Shown: positions 36,948-46,128, numbered from the stretch's first letter. The stretch: 64,000 nucleotides of DNA from Kaistia geumhonensis (GCF_030815145.1 NZ_JAUSWJ010000001.1:3550001-3614000); one strand, 5' to 3'. Notes: a model not told the origin generated them from the letters alone. Numbers and translations are program-made.

Positions 36948-37979
36948 ATGATGACCGAAGCCGCAAGCCCAATCCCCGCGACGCCTTCCCCCGCGACGCC
37001 CTCCGCCGGCCATCGGCCCGCCTTCCGGCTCGGCCGCTTCATCGAGCGGATTGCCCTCATCTTCGTCTGGTTGCTGCTGATCGCCTTCTTCGGCGCCCTG
37101 ATGCCGCAGTCCTTCCTGAACTGGGGCAATTTCTCCATCATGTTCGCGTCCTATGCGCCGGCCGCGGTGCTGGCGCTCGCGATCATCGTGCCGCTGACGG
37201 CGGGCGACTACGACCTCTCGGTCGGCGCGACGCTGACGCTCTCCTCCGGCCTCATCGGCGTGCTCAATGTCTGGCACCATATGCCGATCGGCCTCGTGCT
37301 CGTCATCGCGCTCGGCGTCGGCGCGCTGGTCGGCATGGTGAATGCGCTGTTCATCATCTATTTCCGCATTCCCTCTCTCGTCGTCACGCTCGGCACGACC
37401 TCGCTGATGACCGGCATCGTGCAGTGGATGACGAATTCCTCGACCATCGGCGGCATCGACAATGCGCTGGTGATGGCGGTGGTCGGCGGGCGCCTCCTCG
37501 GCGTTCCCTACGCCTTCTACTATGCGATGATCGTCGTGGTCGCGATGTGGTACGTCTTCGACTACACCCCGCTCGGCCGAAAGCTGCTCTTCGTCGGCCG
37601 CGGCCGCGAGGTGGCGCGCCTCAACGGCATCGCGGTCGATCATGTGCGGTTCGGAGCACTGGTGACGTCGGGCGTGCTCGCCGCCGCCGCCGGCATCATC
37701 TATGCGGGCGTGCTCGGTTCGGCCGATCCCTATTCCGGGCTGAACTTCCTGCTGCCCGCTTTCGCCGCCGCCTTTCTCGGCGCGACGACGATCCTGCCCG
37801 GGCGGTTCAACCCGTGGGGCGCGATCGTCGCGGTCTATTTCCTCGCCACCGGCATCACCGGCCTCACCATGCTCGGCATTCCGCTCTGGGTGACGAACGT
37901 GTTCAATGGCGGGGCACTGATCTTGGCGGTCACGATCTCGCAGCTGACCCGAGGCCGCGAAGCCACCGATATCGGCTGA
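36948..37979 (+). CDS. Sugar-type ABC transporter permease (RbsC-like)
   Basis: A 343-residue RbsC/BPD_transp_2-family permease with eight to ten hydrophobic segments after a 45-residue Pro/Ala-rich tail. Family motifs include LTAGDYDLSVGATLTLSSGL near 84 and RIPSLVVTLGTTSLMTGIVQ near 141. ATG 36948 directly follows the ATPase stop; a second in-frame ATG at 36951 is equally possible. Only one permease is present, so it probably forms a homodimer. Confidence 0.9.
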   Translation: MMTEAASPIPATPSPATPSAGHRPAFRLGRFIERIALIFVWLLLIAFFGALMPQSFLNWGNFSIMFASYAPAAVLALAIIVPLTAGDYDLSVGATLTLSSGLIGVLNVWHHMPIGLVLVIALGVGALVGMVNALFIIYFRIPSLVVTLGTTSLMTGIVQWMTNSSTIGGIDNALVMAVVGGRLLGVPYAFYYAMIVVVAMWYVFDYTPLGRKLLFVGRGREVARLNGIAVDHVRFGALVTSGVLAAAAGIIYAGVLGSADPYSGLNFLLPAFAAAFLGATTILPGRFNPWGAIVAVYFLATGITGLTMLGIPLWVTNVFNGGALILAVTISQLTRGREATDIG

Positions 37980-38039
37980 ACCGCACCCTTTCCCATGACT
38001 TGGCGGCGCATTGCCCGCGCCGCGCTGGAGCTTGCTGAC

Positions 38040-39347
38040 ATGGCACGTCATCTGAAGACGGCGAAGGGCGCTGCCGAACGCGCCGAGGCGGACCAGAAGG
38101 TGCGCGCCACGGTCGAGCGCATCCTCGGCGATATCGAGGCGCGCGGCGACGAAGCGGTACGCGCGCTGTCCGAGCAGTTCGACAACTGGTCGCCGGCGTC
38201 GTTCCGCCTCTCCGAGGCCGAGATCGAGGCGGCGGTCGCCTCGCTGCCGAAGCGGGTCCTCGACGATATCCGCTTCGCGCAGACGCAGGTGCGCGGCTTT
38301 GCCGAGAAGCAGAAGGCGGCGCTTGTCGACATCGAGGTCGAGACGCTGCCGGGCGTCTTCCTCGGCCATCGCAACATCCCGGTCAACGCCGTCGGCTGCT
38401 ATGTGCCCGGCGGCAAATATCCGATGGTCGCCTCGGCGCATATGAGCGTGCTCACCGCCAAGGTGGCGGGCGTGAAGCGCGTCGTCGCCGCCGCGCCGCC
38501 CTATCGCGGCGGGGCGCATCCGGCGATCGTCGCCGCCATGCATTTCGCGGGGGCGGACGAGATCCTCGTGCTCGGCGGCGTGCAGGCGATCGGCGCCATG
38601 GCGCTCGGCACGGCGAGCATCGCGCCGGTCGACATGCTGGTCGGACCTGGCAACGCCTTCGTCGCCGAGGCGAAGCGCCAGCTCTATGGCCGCGTCGGCA
38701 TCGATCTCTTCGCCGGTCCGACCGAGACGCTGGTGATCGCCGACGACAGCGTCGATGGCGAGATCTGCGCCACCGACCTGCTTGGCCAGGCGGAGCACGG
38801 GCCGACATCGCCGGCGATCCTCATCACCAATTCCGAGAAGCTGGCGCGCGACACCATGGCCGAGATCGAGACGCTGCTCGGCAAGCTGCCGACCGCCGAT
38901 CTCGCCGGCGCCGCCTGGCGCGATTACGGCGAGGTGATCCTCTGCGACGACGAGGCGGAGATGGTGGCCGAGGCCGACCGCATCGCCTCCGAACATGTGC
39001 AGGTCATGACCCGCGACCCGGACTATTTCCTGAACAACATGACCAATTACGGCGCGCTGTTCCTCGGGCCGCGCACCAATGTCGCTTTCGGCGACAAGGT
39101 GATCGGCACCAATCACACGCTGCCGACCAAGAAGGCGGCGCGCTTCACCGGCGGGCTCTGGGTCGGCAAGTTCATGAAGACCTGCACCTATCAGCGCGTC
39201 GAAACCGACGCGGCGAGCGCGCTGGTCGGCGAATATTGCTCGCGCCTCTCGATGCTCGAAGGCTTTGTCGGCCATGCCGAGCAGGCCAATATCCGCGTGC
39301 GACGCTATGGCGGCCGCAATGTCGGCTATGGCGAGGCGGCGGAATAG
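38040..39347 (+). CDS. Histidinol dehydrogenase-family catabolic dehydrogenase
   Basis: A 435-residue HisD-family enzyme using NAD for two-step oxidation of a primary alcohol to an acid. HisD residues are present: Zn ligands in [13 protein letters not shown] near 249, the catalytic E-H pair in ASEHVQVM near 315, [14 protein letters not shown] near 349 and [13 protein letters not shown] near 408. [18 protein letters not shown] and the operon context fit the catabolic subgroup that includes HpsN, which oxidises 2,3-dihydroxypropane-1-sulfonate to sulfolactate. ATG 38040 has GGAG nine bases upstream; ATG 37995 has none. It is followed by an SDR and a zinc dehydrogenase, a set also seen in hps loci. 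Histidine synthesis is unlikely here. Confidence 0.8.
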   Translation: MARHLKTAKGAAERAEADQKVRATVERILGDIEARGDEAVRALSEQFDNWSPASFRLSEAEIEAAVASLPKRVLDDIRFAQTQVRGFAEKQKAALVDIEVETLPGVFLGHRNIPVNAVGCYVPGGKYPMVASAHMSVLTAKVAGVKRVVAAAPPYRGGAHPAIVAAMHFAGADEILVLGGVQAIGAMALGTASIAPVDMLVGPGNAFVAEAKRQLYGRVGIDLFAGPTETLVIADDSVDGEICATDLLGQAEHGPTSPAILITNSEKLARDTMAEIETLLGKLPTADLAGAAWRDYGEVILCDDEAEMVAEADRIASEHVQVMTRDPDYFLNNMTNYGALFLGPRTNVAFGDKVIGTNHTLPTKKAARFTGGLWVGKFMKTCTYQRVETDAASALVGEYCSRLSMLEGFVGHAEQANIRVRRYGGRNVGYGEAAE

Positions 39348-39350
39348 GCG

Positions 39351-40118
39351 ATGGACAATTTGCCTGCGACGCCCTCGTTCCGGCTCGACGGCCGCCGGGC
39401 GCTCGTCACCGGTGCCGGGCGCGGTCTCGGCCTCGGGGCCGCGGCGGCGCTCGCCGAGACGGGGGCCGAGGTGACGCTCGTCGCCCGCAGCGGCGAGGAG
39501 ATCGGGGCGGTGGCCGCTGCGCTGGTGGCGCGCGGCCTCGCTGCGCGGCCGCTGGCGCTCGACGTGCTCGACACGGCGGCCGTGAAGACGGCCATCGCTG
39601 CTGAGGGTCCGTTCGACATCCTCGTCAACAATGCCGGAACAAACCGGCCGGCGCCGTTCCTCGCCGTGAGCGAGGCGGATTTCGACGCGATCCTCGACCT
39701 CAATGTGCGCGCCGCCTTCTTCGTGGCGCAGGCGGTGGCGCGCGGACTCGCCGAGGCGAAGCGGCCGGGCTCGATCATCAACGTCTCCTCGCAGATGGGC
39801 CAGGTCGGGGCGGCGAACCGCACCGCTTACTGCGCGTCCAAGCATGCGATGGAGGGATTCACCAAGGCGATGGCGATCGAACTGGCGCCGCTCGGGATCC
39901 GCGTCAACACCATCGCGCCGACCTTCATCGAGACGCCGCTGACCGCGCCGTTCTTCGAGGAGCCGGCCTTCCGCGCCTCGGTGCTTTCCAAGATCAAGCT
40001 CGGCCGGCTCGGCCGGATCGAGGATGTGATGGGAGCTATCGTCTTCCTCGCCTCCGATGCGTCGGCGCTGATGACGGGCAGCGCGCTCGTCGTCGACGGC
40101 GGCTGGACGGCGGAGTGA
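39351..40118 (+). CDS. Short-chain dehydrogenase/reductase
   Basis: A classical SDR of 255 residues: cofactor motif ALVTGAGRGLGLGAAAALAE near 17-36, DILVNNAGTNRPAPF near 88, catalytic Ser in NVSSQMGQVG near 142 and YCASK near 159-163, and the C-terminal GSALVVDGGWTAE. It probably oxidises a secondary hydroxyl of a polyol or hydroxy acid. It lies 3 bp after the HisD-like gene and 27 bp before the zinc dehydrogenase in the LacI-controlled operon. Confidence 0.86.
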   Translation: MDNLPATPSFRLDGRRALVTGAGRGLGLGAAAALAETGAEVTLVARSGEEIGAVAAALVARGLAARPLALDVLDTAAVKTAIAAEGPFDILVNNAGTNRPAPFLAVSEADFDAILDLNVRAAFFVAQAVARGLAEAKRPGSIINVSSQMGQVGAANRTAYCASKHAMEGFTKAMAIELAPLGIRVNTIAPTFIETPLTAPFFEEPAFRASVLSKIKLGRLGRIEDVMGAIVFLASDASALMTGSALVVDGGWTAE

Positions 40119-40145
40119 CCGCTTCGGCTCCCGCAGGAGGATGAC

Positions 40146-41270
40146 ATGAAGATCCGCGCCGCCGTTCTCGAACGATCCGGCCTGACGGCGCCCTATGCCG
40201 AGAGCCGGCCGCTGGCGATCCGCGAGCTGGAGCTGGCGCCGCCCGGTCTCGGCGAGGTGATGATCCGCATCGACGCCGCCGGGCTCTGCCACTCCGACCT
40301 GTCGGTCATCGACGGCAATCGTCCGCGGCCGCTGCCGATGGCGCTCGGCCACGAGGCGGCCGGCACGGTGATCGAGATCGGCGCGGGCGTCGACGACCTT
40401 CGGCCCGGCGACCAGGTGGTCTGCGTCTTCGTGCCGAGCTGCGGCGCCTGCCTGAGTTGCGCCGAGGGGCGGCCGGCGCTCTGCGAGCCGGGCGCCGGCG
40501 CGAACGGCGCCGGAACGCTGCTGTCGGGCGCGCGTCGCCTCGTCTGCGACGGCGAGCCGGTCAACCACCATCTCGGCGTCTCGGCCTTCGCCACGCATGC
40601 GACGGTCTCGCGGCGCTCGATGGTGAAGGTCGACCGCGACCTGGATCCGGCGCATGCGGCGCTGTTCGGCTGCGCGGTGCTGACCGGTGTCGGCGCGGTG
40701 TTCAACGCCGCTGCTGTGAAGCCGGGCTCGAGCGTGGCGGTCATCGGCCTCGGCGGCGTCGGCCTCGCCGCGCTCATCGGCGCCCGGGCGGCCGGGGCGG
40801 AGCGCATCATCGCCGTCGACCGCGTGCCCGCCAAGCTCGACCTCGCGCTCCAGTTCGGCGCGACCGATGCCGTGATCGCCGATGCCGAGGCGGCTGGCCG
40901 CATCCGCGAGATGACGGGCGGCGGGGTCGATCAGGCCATCGAGCTCGCCGGTGCGGCGCCGGCGCTGGAACTCGCCTACTGGATCACGCGCCGCGGCGGC
41001 AGCGTGACGACCGGCGGCCTGCCCGCGCCGACCGCGATGCTGAGCCTGCCGGCGGTGAGCCTGGTCGCGGAGGAGAAGACGATCCGCGGCTCCTATCTCG
41101 GCAGCTGCGTTCCCGCGCGCGACATCCCCCGCTTCGTCCGCATGTTCCGGCGCGGCATCCTGCCGGTCGACGTTCTGCTGACCCACCGCCTGTCGCTCGA
41201 CGCCATCAACGAGGGCTTCGATCTCCTGCGCACCGGCGAAGCGGTGCGCAGCGTCGTCATCCCGGCCTGA
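40146..41270 (+). CDS. Zinc-dependent alcohol dehydrogenase (medium-chain)
   Basis: A 374-residue MDR enzyme of the class-III-like group. Catalytic zinc ligands lie in GLCHSDLSV near 47 and GHEAAG near 69; the structural zinc site CGACLSCAEGRPALC near 99-113 is complete; the nucleotide motif VIGLGGVGLAALIG is near 199. It likely oxidises an alcohol with NAD. AGGAGG lies upstream of ATG 40146. Last gene of the importer operon, convergent with the Gfo/Idh/MocA gene 6 bp away. Confidence 0.88.
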   Translation: MKIRAAVLERSGLTAPYAESRPLAIRELELAPPGLGEVMIRIDAAGLCHSDLSVIDGNRPRPLPMALGHEAAGTVIEIGAGVDDLRPGDQVVCVFVPSCGACLSCAEGRPALCEPGAGANGAGTLLSGARRLVCDGEPVNHHLGVSAFATHATVSRRSMVKVDRDLDPAHAALFGCAVLTGVGAVFNAAAVKPGSSVAVIGLGGVGLAALIGARAAGAERIIAVDRVPAKLDLALQFGATDAVIADAEAAGRIREMTGGGVDQAIELAGAAPALELAYWITRRGGSVTTGGLPAPTAMLSLPAVSLVAEEKTIRGSYLGSCVPARDIPRFVRMFRRGILPVDVLLTHRLSLDAINEGFDLLRTGEAVRSVVIPA

Positions 41271-41276
41271 GGGCGC

Positions 41277-42461
41277 TCAACCGAACGAGGCCGGCGTCCA
41301 GGCACCGCCCGCCTTCGACGAGGCAACGGCGGCAGCGACGAACTTGACGCCGCGCGCGCCGTCGACGACGTCGGGAACCAGCGCCGCGATCGCGGGATCG
41401 ACTGGCGTTCCGGCGCGATGCGCGCGGATGATCGTCGCCGCGTCGCGGTAGTAGTTGCCGAAGGCCTCGATATAGCCTTCCGGATGCGCGGCCGGCATGC
41501 GGGACACGCGCTTCGCGGCATCCGTCGCGCCGAAGCCGCCGCGGATGATGGTCCGCGCCTCCTCGCCATAGCGCGCATGCCGCAGTTCCTCCGGCGCCGT
41601 GCCGCGCCATTCGAGACTGCCCTTCGAGCCATGGATGCGGACGGAAAGGTCGTTGTAGTGGCCGGGCGAGGTCTGGCTGGCGGTGAGCGTGCCGCGCACG
41701 CCGCCGCTCCAGCGCATCAGGAGATGGGCGTTGTCGTCGAGCCGGCGGCCGGGCACCGCGGTGAAGAGGTCGGCCGAGATCGCCTCGGCTGTCCGGCCCG
41801 AGATGAAGGCGGCGAGGTTGAAGGCATGGACGCCGATATCGGCGAGAACGGCGGATTCGCCGGCCCGCGCCGGATCGGTGCGCCACTCGGCCTGCTTCTG
41901 ACCGTCGGCGTCGATGGGCAGGGTCAGCCAGTCCTGGATATAGGCGGCGTGGATGGCGACGATGTCGCCGATCTCGCCTGCCGCAACCATCTCCCGCGCC
42001 TGCCGGACCATGGCATAGCCGGTGTTGTTGAGCGTCACGAGGAAGCGCCGCCGCCGCTCGGCCGTCAGCGCCACCAGCGCCTCCGCCTCGGAGAGTGTCG
42101 TCGAGAGCGGCTTGTCGCAGATCACGTCGATGCCGGCTTCGAGGAAGGCCGTCGAGACCGGCGCATGCAGATGGTTCGGCGTCACGATGACGACAGCCTC
42201 GATGCCGTCCTCGCGGGTCGCCTCGGTCTCCGCCATCATGCGGTAGTCGGCATAGCTGCGCGCCGGGTCGATGCCGAGTTCGGCCGCCGAGGCGGCGGCA
42301 TTGGACGGGTCGGAGGAAAGGGCGCCCGCCACGAGCTCGATCTGGTCGTCGAGCCGCATCGCGAGGCGATGCACCGCGCCGATGAAGGCGCCGCGCCCGC
42401 CGCCGACCATGCCGACCCGCAGCCGCCTGCCGGCCGCGCCGTCCGCCGTCGCATAGACCAT
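41277..42461 (-). CDS. Gfo/Idh/MocA-family oxidoreductase
   Basis: A 394-residue NAD(P)-dependent sugar or polyol dehydrogenase: GMVGGGRGAFIGAVHRLAMR near 17, the loop VIVTPNHLHAPVS near 91, catalytic motif CDKPLSTTLSEAEA near 113 and ADIGVHAFNLAAFISG near 206. GGAGGA precedes ATG 42461. It is divergent from the RpiR-type regulator; the gap contains the TTTCG-N5-CGAAA operator candidate, so it is probably in the same regulon as the mannitol-type dehydrogenase operon. Confidence 0.87.
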   Translation of the reverse strand: MVYATADGAAGRRLRVGMVGGGRGAFIGAVHRLAMRLDDQIELVAGALSSDPSNAAASAAELGIDPARSYADYRMMAETEATREDGIEAVVIVTPNHLHAPVSTAFLEAGIDVICDKPLSTTLSEAEALVALTAERRRRFLVTLNNTGYAMVRQAREMVAAGEIGDIVAIHAAYIQDWLTLPIDADGQKQAEWRTDPARAGESAVLADIGVHAFNLAAFISGRTAEAISADLFTAVPGRRLDDNAHLLMRWSGGVRGTLTASQTSPGHYNDLSVRIHGSKGSLEWRGTAPEELRHARYGEEARTIIRGGFGATDAAKRVSRMPAAHPEGYIEAFGNYYRDAATIIRAHRAGTPVDPAIAALVPDVVDGARGVKFVAAAVASSKAGGAWTPASFG

Positions 42462-42535
42462 GTTGTCCTCCCGTTTCGTTCCGCTTTCACCGCAGGATAG
42501 CGGCTCCCTTCGCGCATTCGAAGAGGTTTTCCATT

Positions 42536-42550
42536 TTTCGGATTGCGAAA
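42536..42550. promoter_or_regulatory. Candidate RpiR-type operator 1
   Basis: TTTCG-GATTG-CGAAA is a perfect inverted repeat (TTTC-N7-GAAA) in the divergent gap between the Gfo/Idh/MocA gene and the RpiR gene, preceded by TTCCAT. The same TTCCAT + TTTC-N7-GAAA arrangement recurs at 43557-43571. Confidence 0.6.
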
Positions 42551-42623
42551 TGATCGTGCCGCGCTACCGTGGCGCTGCCGGCCCTCTGAGAAGGGCGCAA
42601 TCCGGGCGGGGAGGATGCGGATC

Positions 42624-43532
42624 GTGGCCAAGGCGGACGCCGCCTCGCTCGACGAAGCAGGCGAGGGCGAGGAAAGCGGCCTCAAATCGGCCCTCGGCCA
42701 TACGCGGCCGCGCACCTATGAGGAGCTGCGCGCGGTTCTCGCCTCGGGGACCATCCATTTCCCGAAGCGGCTGCGCCAGGTCGCGATCTTCCTCTGGCAA
42801 CATCCCGACGATGTGGCGCTCGGAACGATCGTGCAGGTGGCCGAGCAGGCGGGCGTGCAGCCATCGACGCTGGTGCGGTTCGCCAAGAGCTTCGGCTTTT
42901 CAGGCTTTTCCGAGTTCCAGAGTCTTTTCAAGGATCATGTCAAAGGGACATGGCCTGAAGGTCGCGCGCGCGAGGTCGAACCGGCTGCCACGGAGGAGAC
43001 GCGGGCGAGCCTGCATTTCCTCTCCGGCATGATCGGCGCCGCGCGCACCTCGCTCGACCGGATCGGCGAGACGATCGACGTCGCCAGCTTCGAGGCGATG
43101 GTGACGCTGCTCGCCGAGGCCGATCTCATCTATCTCGTCGGCAGCAAGCGCGCCTTCCCGGTCGTCACCTATCTGTCGCTCACGCTGTCGCAGCAGGGGG
43201 TGCGCAACGTGCTCGTCGACAATGTCGGCTCCACCGCCTTCGACCAGATCGGCTGCATCGGCCGGCGCGACGGGCTGCTCGCGGTCAGCTTCAGCCCCTA
43301 CAACTCGATCACGCCGGACCTCGTGCGCGTGGCGCATGAGCGCGACGCCGGCATCGTCGCGATCACCGACAGCACGTTTTCGCCGCTGATCCCGCTCGCG
43401 CGCCATTCCATCGAAGTCATCGAGGCCGACTTCGCCGGCTTTCGCTCGCTCGCCGCCTCGCTCTCGGTCGGCATGGCGCTGGTGCATGGCGTCGCCGCGC
43501 GCCGCGCCGCGCGGGGCCGCGGAAGCGATTGA
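42624..43532 (+). CDS. RpiR-family transcriptional regulator
   Basis: About 302 residues: N-terminal HTH_6 domain (FPKRLRQVAIFLWQHPDDVA, then VAEQAGVQPSTLVRFAKSFG) and a C-terminal SIS domain (YLVGSKRAFPVVTYLSLTLS, LLAVSFSPYNSITPDLV, VAITDS) that binds a sugar phosphate. Start is GTG 42624, nine bases after GGGGAGG; ATG 42615 is in frame but abuts the Shine-Dalgarno. It probably controls the divergent oxidoreductase and the downstream polyol operon through TTTC-N7-GAAA sites. Confidence 0.87.
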   Translation: MAKADAASLDEAGEGEESGLKSALGHTRPRTYEELRAVLASGTIHFPKRLRQVAIFLWQHPDDVALGTIVQVAEQAGVQPSTLVRFAKSFGFSGFSEFQSLFKDHVKGTWPEGRAREVEPAATEETRASLHFLSGMIGAARTSLDRIGETIDVASFEAMVTLLAEADLIYLVGSKRAFPVVTYLSLTLSQQGVRNVLVDNVGSTAFDQIGCIGRRDGLLAVSFSPYNSITPDLVRVAHERDAGIVAITDSTFSPLIPLARHSIEVIEADFAGFRSLAASLSVGMALVHGVAARRAARGRGSD

Positions 43533-43556
43533 CGACAGGGAAATTCCATTCCATAT

Positions 43557-43571
43557 TTTCGATTATAGAAA
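43557..43571 (+). promoter_or_regulatory. Candidate RpiR-type operator 2
   Basis: TTTC-GATTATA-GAAA, preceded by TTCCATA, 100 bp upstream of the mannitol-type dehydrogenase and 24 bp after the RpiR stop. It matches operator 1 in half-sites, spacing and upstream TTCCAT. Confidence 0.6.
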
Positions 43572-43593
43572 TCGAGTTCTCGGGAGGAGAGCC

Positions 43594-43674
43594 GTGAACG
43601 AGGGGGGAGCGAGCCTGCGCGAGCGGGCCGCAGCATGCGCCGGCGTGCGCCGCGCCGAGAGGAGGCCGGCATGA
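43594..43674 (+). CDS. Possible 26-residue leader peptide
   Basis: GTG 43594 has GGGAGGAGA four bases upstream and opens a 26-codon frame whose TGA overlaps the ATG of the mannitol-type dehydrogenase (ATGA). The peptide is Ala/Arg-rich with no recognised domain. It could be a leader for translational coupling or simply chance in a high-GC leader with two Shine-Dalgarno-like tracts. Confidence 0.3.
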   Translation: MNEGGASLRERAAACAGVRRAERRPA

Positions 43675-45167
43675 CGCCGCCGCGGCTTGGCGTATCCATG
43701 CTCGGCTCGCTGCCGGCCGGGGTGACGGCGCCACGCTATGACCGCGCGGCGCTCCAGGCCGGCATGGCGCATGTCGGCGTCGGCGCCTTCCATCGCACCC
43801 ACCAGGCCGAGTTCGCCGACGACCTCCTTGCCGACCGTTTCGACCGCTGGGGCATCGTGGGCGTGAACATCCGCCCGCCGCTGCTCGCCGAAACGCTCGG
43901 GGCGCAGGACGGGCTCTATACGAGGCTGCTGCGCGAGGACGACCGCGTCGAGGCGCGGGTGATCGGCAGCATCGTCAGGGTCGTCGACAGCGCGGAGGAC
44001 GCCGCGCCGGCGCTCGCCGTGCTCGCTGCGCCCGAGATCGACGTCGTCACCATGACGGTGACCGAGAAGGGCTATTGCCATATCCCGGCCACGGGAGCGC
44101 TCGATCCCGGACGCGCGGAGATCGCTCACGACATCGCCGATCCGGAGCATCCCGTCTCGCTGCCGGGCATCCTGCTGCGCGCGCTCGAGATGCGCCGCGC
44201 CACCCATGGACGGCCGCTGACGCTCGTTTCCTGCGACAACATCCCCGCCAATGGCGCGATCCTGCAATCCGTCGTCGGTGCGCTCGCCGATCATCGGGGC
44301 GGCGGCCTCGCGGCGTGGATCGAGGCGAATGCGGCCTTTCCCGGAACCATGGTCGACCGCATCGCGCCGGCGCCGACCGAGCTCGACCGCCGCTTCGTCG
44401 TCGAGCGGCTGGGCTACCGCGACGAGGCCGTCGTCGTCGGCGAGCCGTTCCGCCAGTGGGTGATCGAGAACCGCTTCGCCGGCCGCTTCCCGGATTTTGC
44501 GCGCGTTGGCGCGGAACTGGTCGAGGATGTCGAGGTCTTCGAGCATCTGAAGATGCGCGTCCTCAACGGCGCGCAGACGGCGCTCTGCTACCAGGGCGTC
44601 CTTGCCGGGCTGGAGCACACCTTCGACGACATGGCCGATCCGCTGCTCGCCCGCTTCGTCCGCCGCATGCTGGTCGAGGAAAGCGTTCCGACGCTGGAGC
44701 CGGTGCCGGGCATCGCGCCGCTCGCCTATGTCGACGAGAGCCTTTCGCGGCTCCGCAACACCGCCATCCGCCATCGCAACCACCAGATCGCGACCGACGG
44801 CTCGCAGAAGATCGTGCAGCGGCTGCTCAATCCGATCCGCGACCGCATCCGAGCCGGCGCGTCCTTCGATCTGCTCGCCGCCGCGGTCGCCGGCTGGATG
44901 GCCTATCTCGTCCTCGCCTCCGAGCGGTTCGGCCGGCGCTGGACGGTCGATGACCCGTTCGCGGGACGGGTGGCGGCGATCGCCGACACCGCCGGCGCCG
45001 ATCCCCGGCAGCTGGTCGCGGGCATCACGGCGATCGACGCCATCTTCACGCCCGAGCTTTCCGGCAATCCGCGCTTTACGGCGTCGGTCGCCTGGCATCT
45101 CGCCGGCTTCATCGGACCCGATCCGATGGCGCATCTGGCGCGCGTCACCGGCACGGCGGGCGCTTGA
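43671..45167 (+). CDS. Mannitol dehydrogenase / fructuronate reductase-family enzyme
   Basis: A 498-residue polyol-specific long-chain dehydrogenase: MAHVGVGAFHRTHQAEFADD near 31-50, VTMTVTEKGYC near 127, LTLVSCDNIPANGAILQSVV near 183, VEVFEHLKMRVLNGAQTALC near 287 (the conserved K-N-x2-H-type site region) and DGSQKIVQRLLNPI near 379. It interconverts a polyol or aldonate with its keto form using NAD. ATG 43671 with AGAGGAGG upstream is preferred over an in-frame ATG at 43635. First gene of the RpiR-controlled operon. Confidence 0.88.
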   Translation: MTPPRLGVSMLGSLPAGVTAPRYDRAALQAGMAHVGVGAFHRTHQAEFADDLLADRFDRWGIVGVNIRPPLLAETLGAQDGLYTRLLREDDRVEARVIGSIVRVVDSAEDAAPALAVLAAPEIDVVTMTVTEKGYCHIPATGALDPGRAEIAHDIADPEHPVSLPGILLRALEMRRATHGRPLTLVSCDNIPANGAILQSVVGALADHRGGGLAAWIEANAAFPGTMVDRIAPAPTELDRRFVVERLGYRDEAVVVGEPFRQWVIENRFAGRFPDFARVGAELVEDVEVFEHLKMRVLNGAQTALCYQGVLAGLEHTFDDMADPLLARFVRRMLVEESVPTLEPVPGIAPLAYVDESLSRLRNTAIRHRNHQIATDGSQKIVQRLLNPIRDRIRAGASFDLLAAAVAGWMAYLVLASERFGRRWTVDDPFAGRVAAIADTAGADPRQLVAGITAIDAIFTPELSGNPRFTASVAWHLAGFIGPDPMAHLARVTGTAGA

Positions 45168-45213
45168 AAATGCGCGGGCGACAGCAAACAATTCTGAGGC
45201 GAGGGAGGATCAC

Positions 45214-46128
45214 ATGAAGCTCGGATTGCTGACGGCGCCGTTCCCGGACCTGCCGCTCCAGGCGGTGGCCGACTGGGCCGGCTCGGCCGGCTTCGAGGTG
45301 CTGGAGGTGGCCTGCTGGCCGCGCACGAGCGGCGAGACGCGCCGCTATGCCGGCACGTCGCATCTCGATGTCGTGGCGATCTCGGCTTCGGAGGGCGAGG
45401 AACTGAAGGCGGCGCTGGCCGGGGCCGGCGTCACGATCTCGGCGCTCGGCTACTATCCGAACCCGCTCCATCCCGACCCCGCCCATCGCGAGGCGGTGAT
45501 CGAGCATCTGAAGAGCGTCATCGCCGCGGCGGGCCGCATCGGCGTGCCGCTCGTCAACACCTTCCTCGGCGGCGACGCTTCGAAGACGGTCGATCAGAAC
45601 TGGGAGAACGCGCTCACGGTCTGGCCCGAGATCGTCCGCCACGCCGAGGCTCATGGCGTGCGCATCGCCATCGAGAACTGCCCGATGATCTTCAGCCATG
45701 ACGAATGGCCGGGCGGTCACAACATCGCCTATTCGCCGCTCGTCTGGCGGCGGATCATCGAGGCCTTCGACGGCGCGGTCGGCATGAACTACGACCCGTC
45801 GCATCTCGTCTGGCAGATGATCGACCAGGCGCGGTTCATCCGCGAGTTCGGGCCGCACATGTTCCATGTGCATGCCAAGGACCTGATGATCGACCGCGAC
45901 GGCCTCTACGAACACGGCATCCTCTCGGCCGGTATTGGCTGGCAGGTGCCGCGCATGCCCGGCCTCGGCGAAGTCGACTGGCCGGTCATCTTCTCCGGGC
46001 TCTATCGCGCCGGTTATGACGGTCCGGTCGTGGTGGAGCATGAGGATCGCCGCTTCGAAGGCAGCGAGGACAAGGTCAAGCGCGGCTTCCTGCTCGCGCG
46101 CGACGTGCTGAGACCGCTGGTCAAGTAG
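45214..46128 (+). CDS. Sugar phosphate isomerase/epimerase (TIM barrel)
   Basis: A 304-residue AP-endonuclease-2/xylose-isomerase-like TIM barrel. Metal-site residues are visible in VRIAIENCPMIF near 150 (Glu), GMNYDPSHLVWQ near 190 (Asp and His), HVHAKDLMID near 220 (His, Asp) and VVVEHEDRRF near 273 (Glu). Family members isomerise or epimerise keto sugars or dehydrate inosose. GGGAGG lies upstream of ATG 45214. It follows the polyol dehydrogenase by 46 bp and precedes the importer, so it should act on the keto product. Confidence 0.85.
   Translation: MKLGLLTAPFPDLPLQAVADWAGSAGFEVLEVACWPRTSGETRRYAGTSHLDVVAISASEGEELKAALAGAGVTISALGYYPNPLHPDPAHREAVIEHLKSVIAAAGRIGVPLVNTFLGGDASKTVDQNWENALTVWPEIVRHAEAHGVRIAIENCPMIFSHDEWPGGHNIAYSPLVWRRIIEAFDGAVGMNYDPSHLVWQMIDQARFIREFGPHMFHVHAKDLMIDRDGLYEHGILSAGIGWQVPRMPGLGEVDWPVIFSGLYRAGYDGPVVVEHEDRRFEGSEDKVKRGFLLARDVLRPLVK

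Noticed and set aside
38040-39347. HisD-like gene as histidinol dehydrogenase for histidine synthesis
   Set aside because: Importer, SDR and zinc dehydrogenase neighbours and LacI control argue for a catabolic paralogue.
35274-41186. A 1970-codon open frame on the minus strand
   Set aside because: It lies antisense to six well-supported genes; its Arg/Asp/Gly/His-rich composition is that of a reverse frame in high-GC DNA, and no domain is recognisable.
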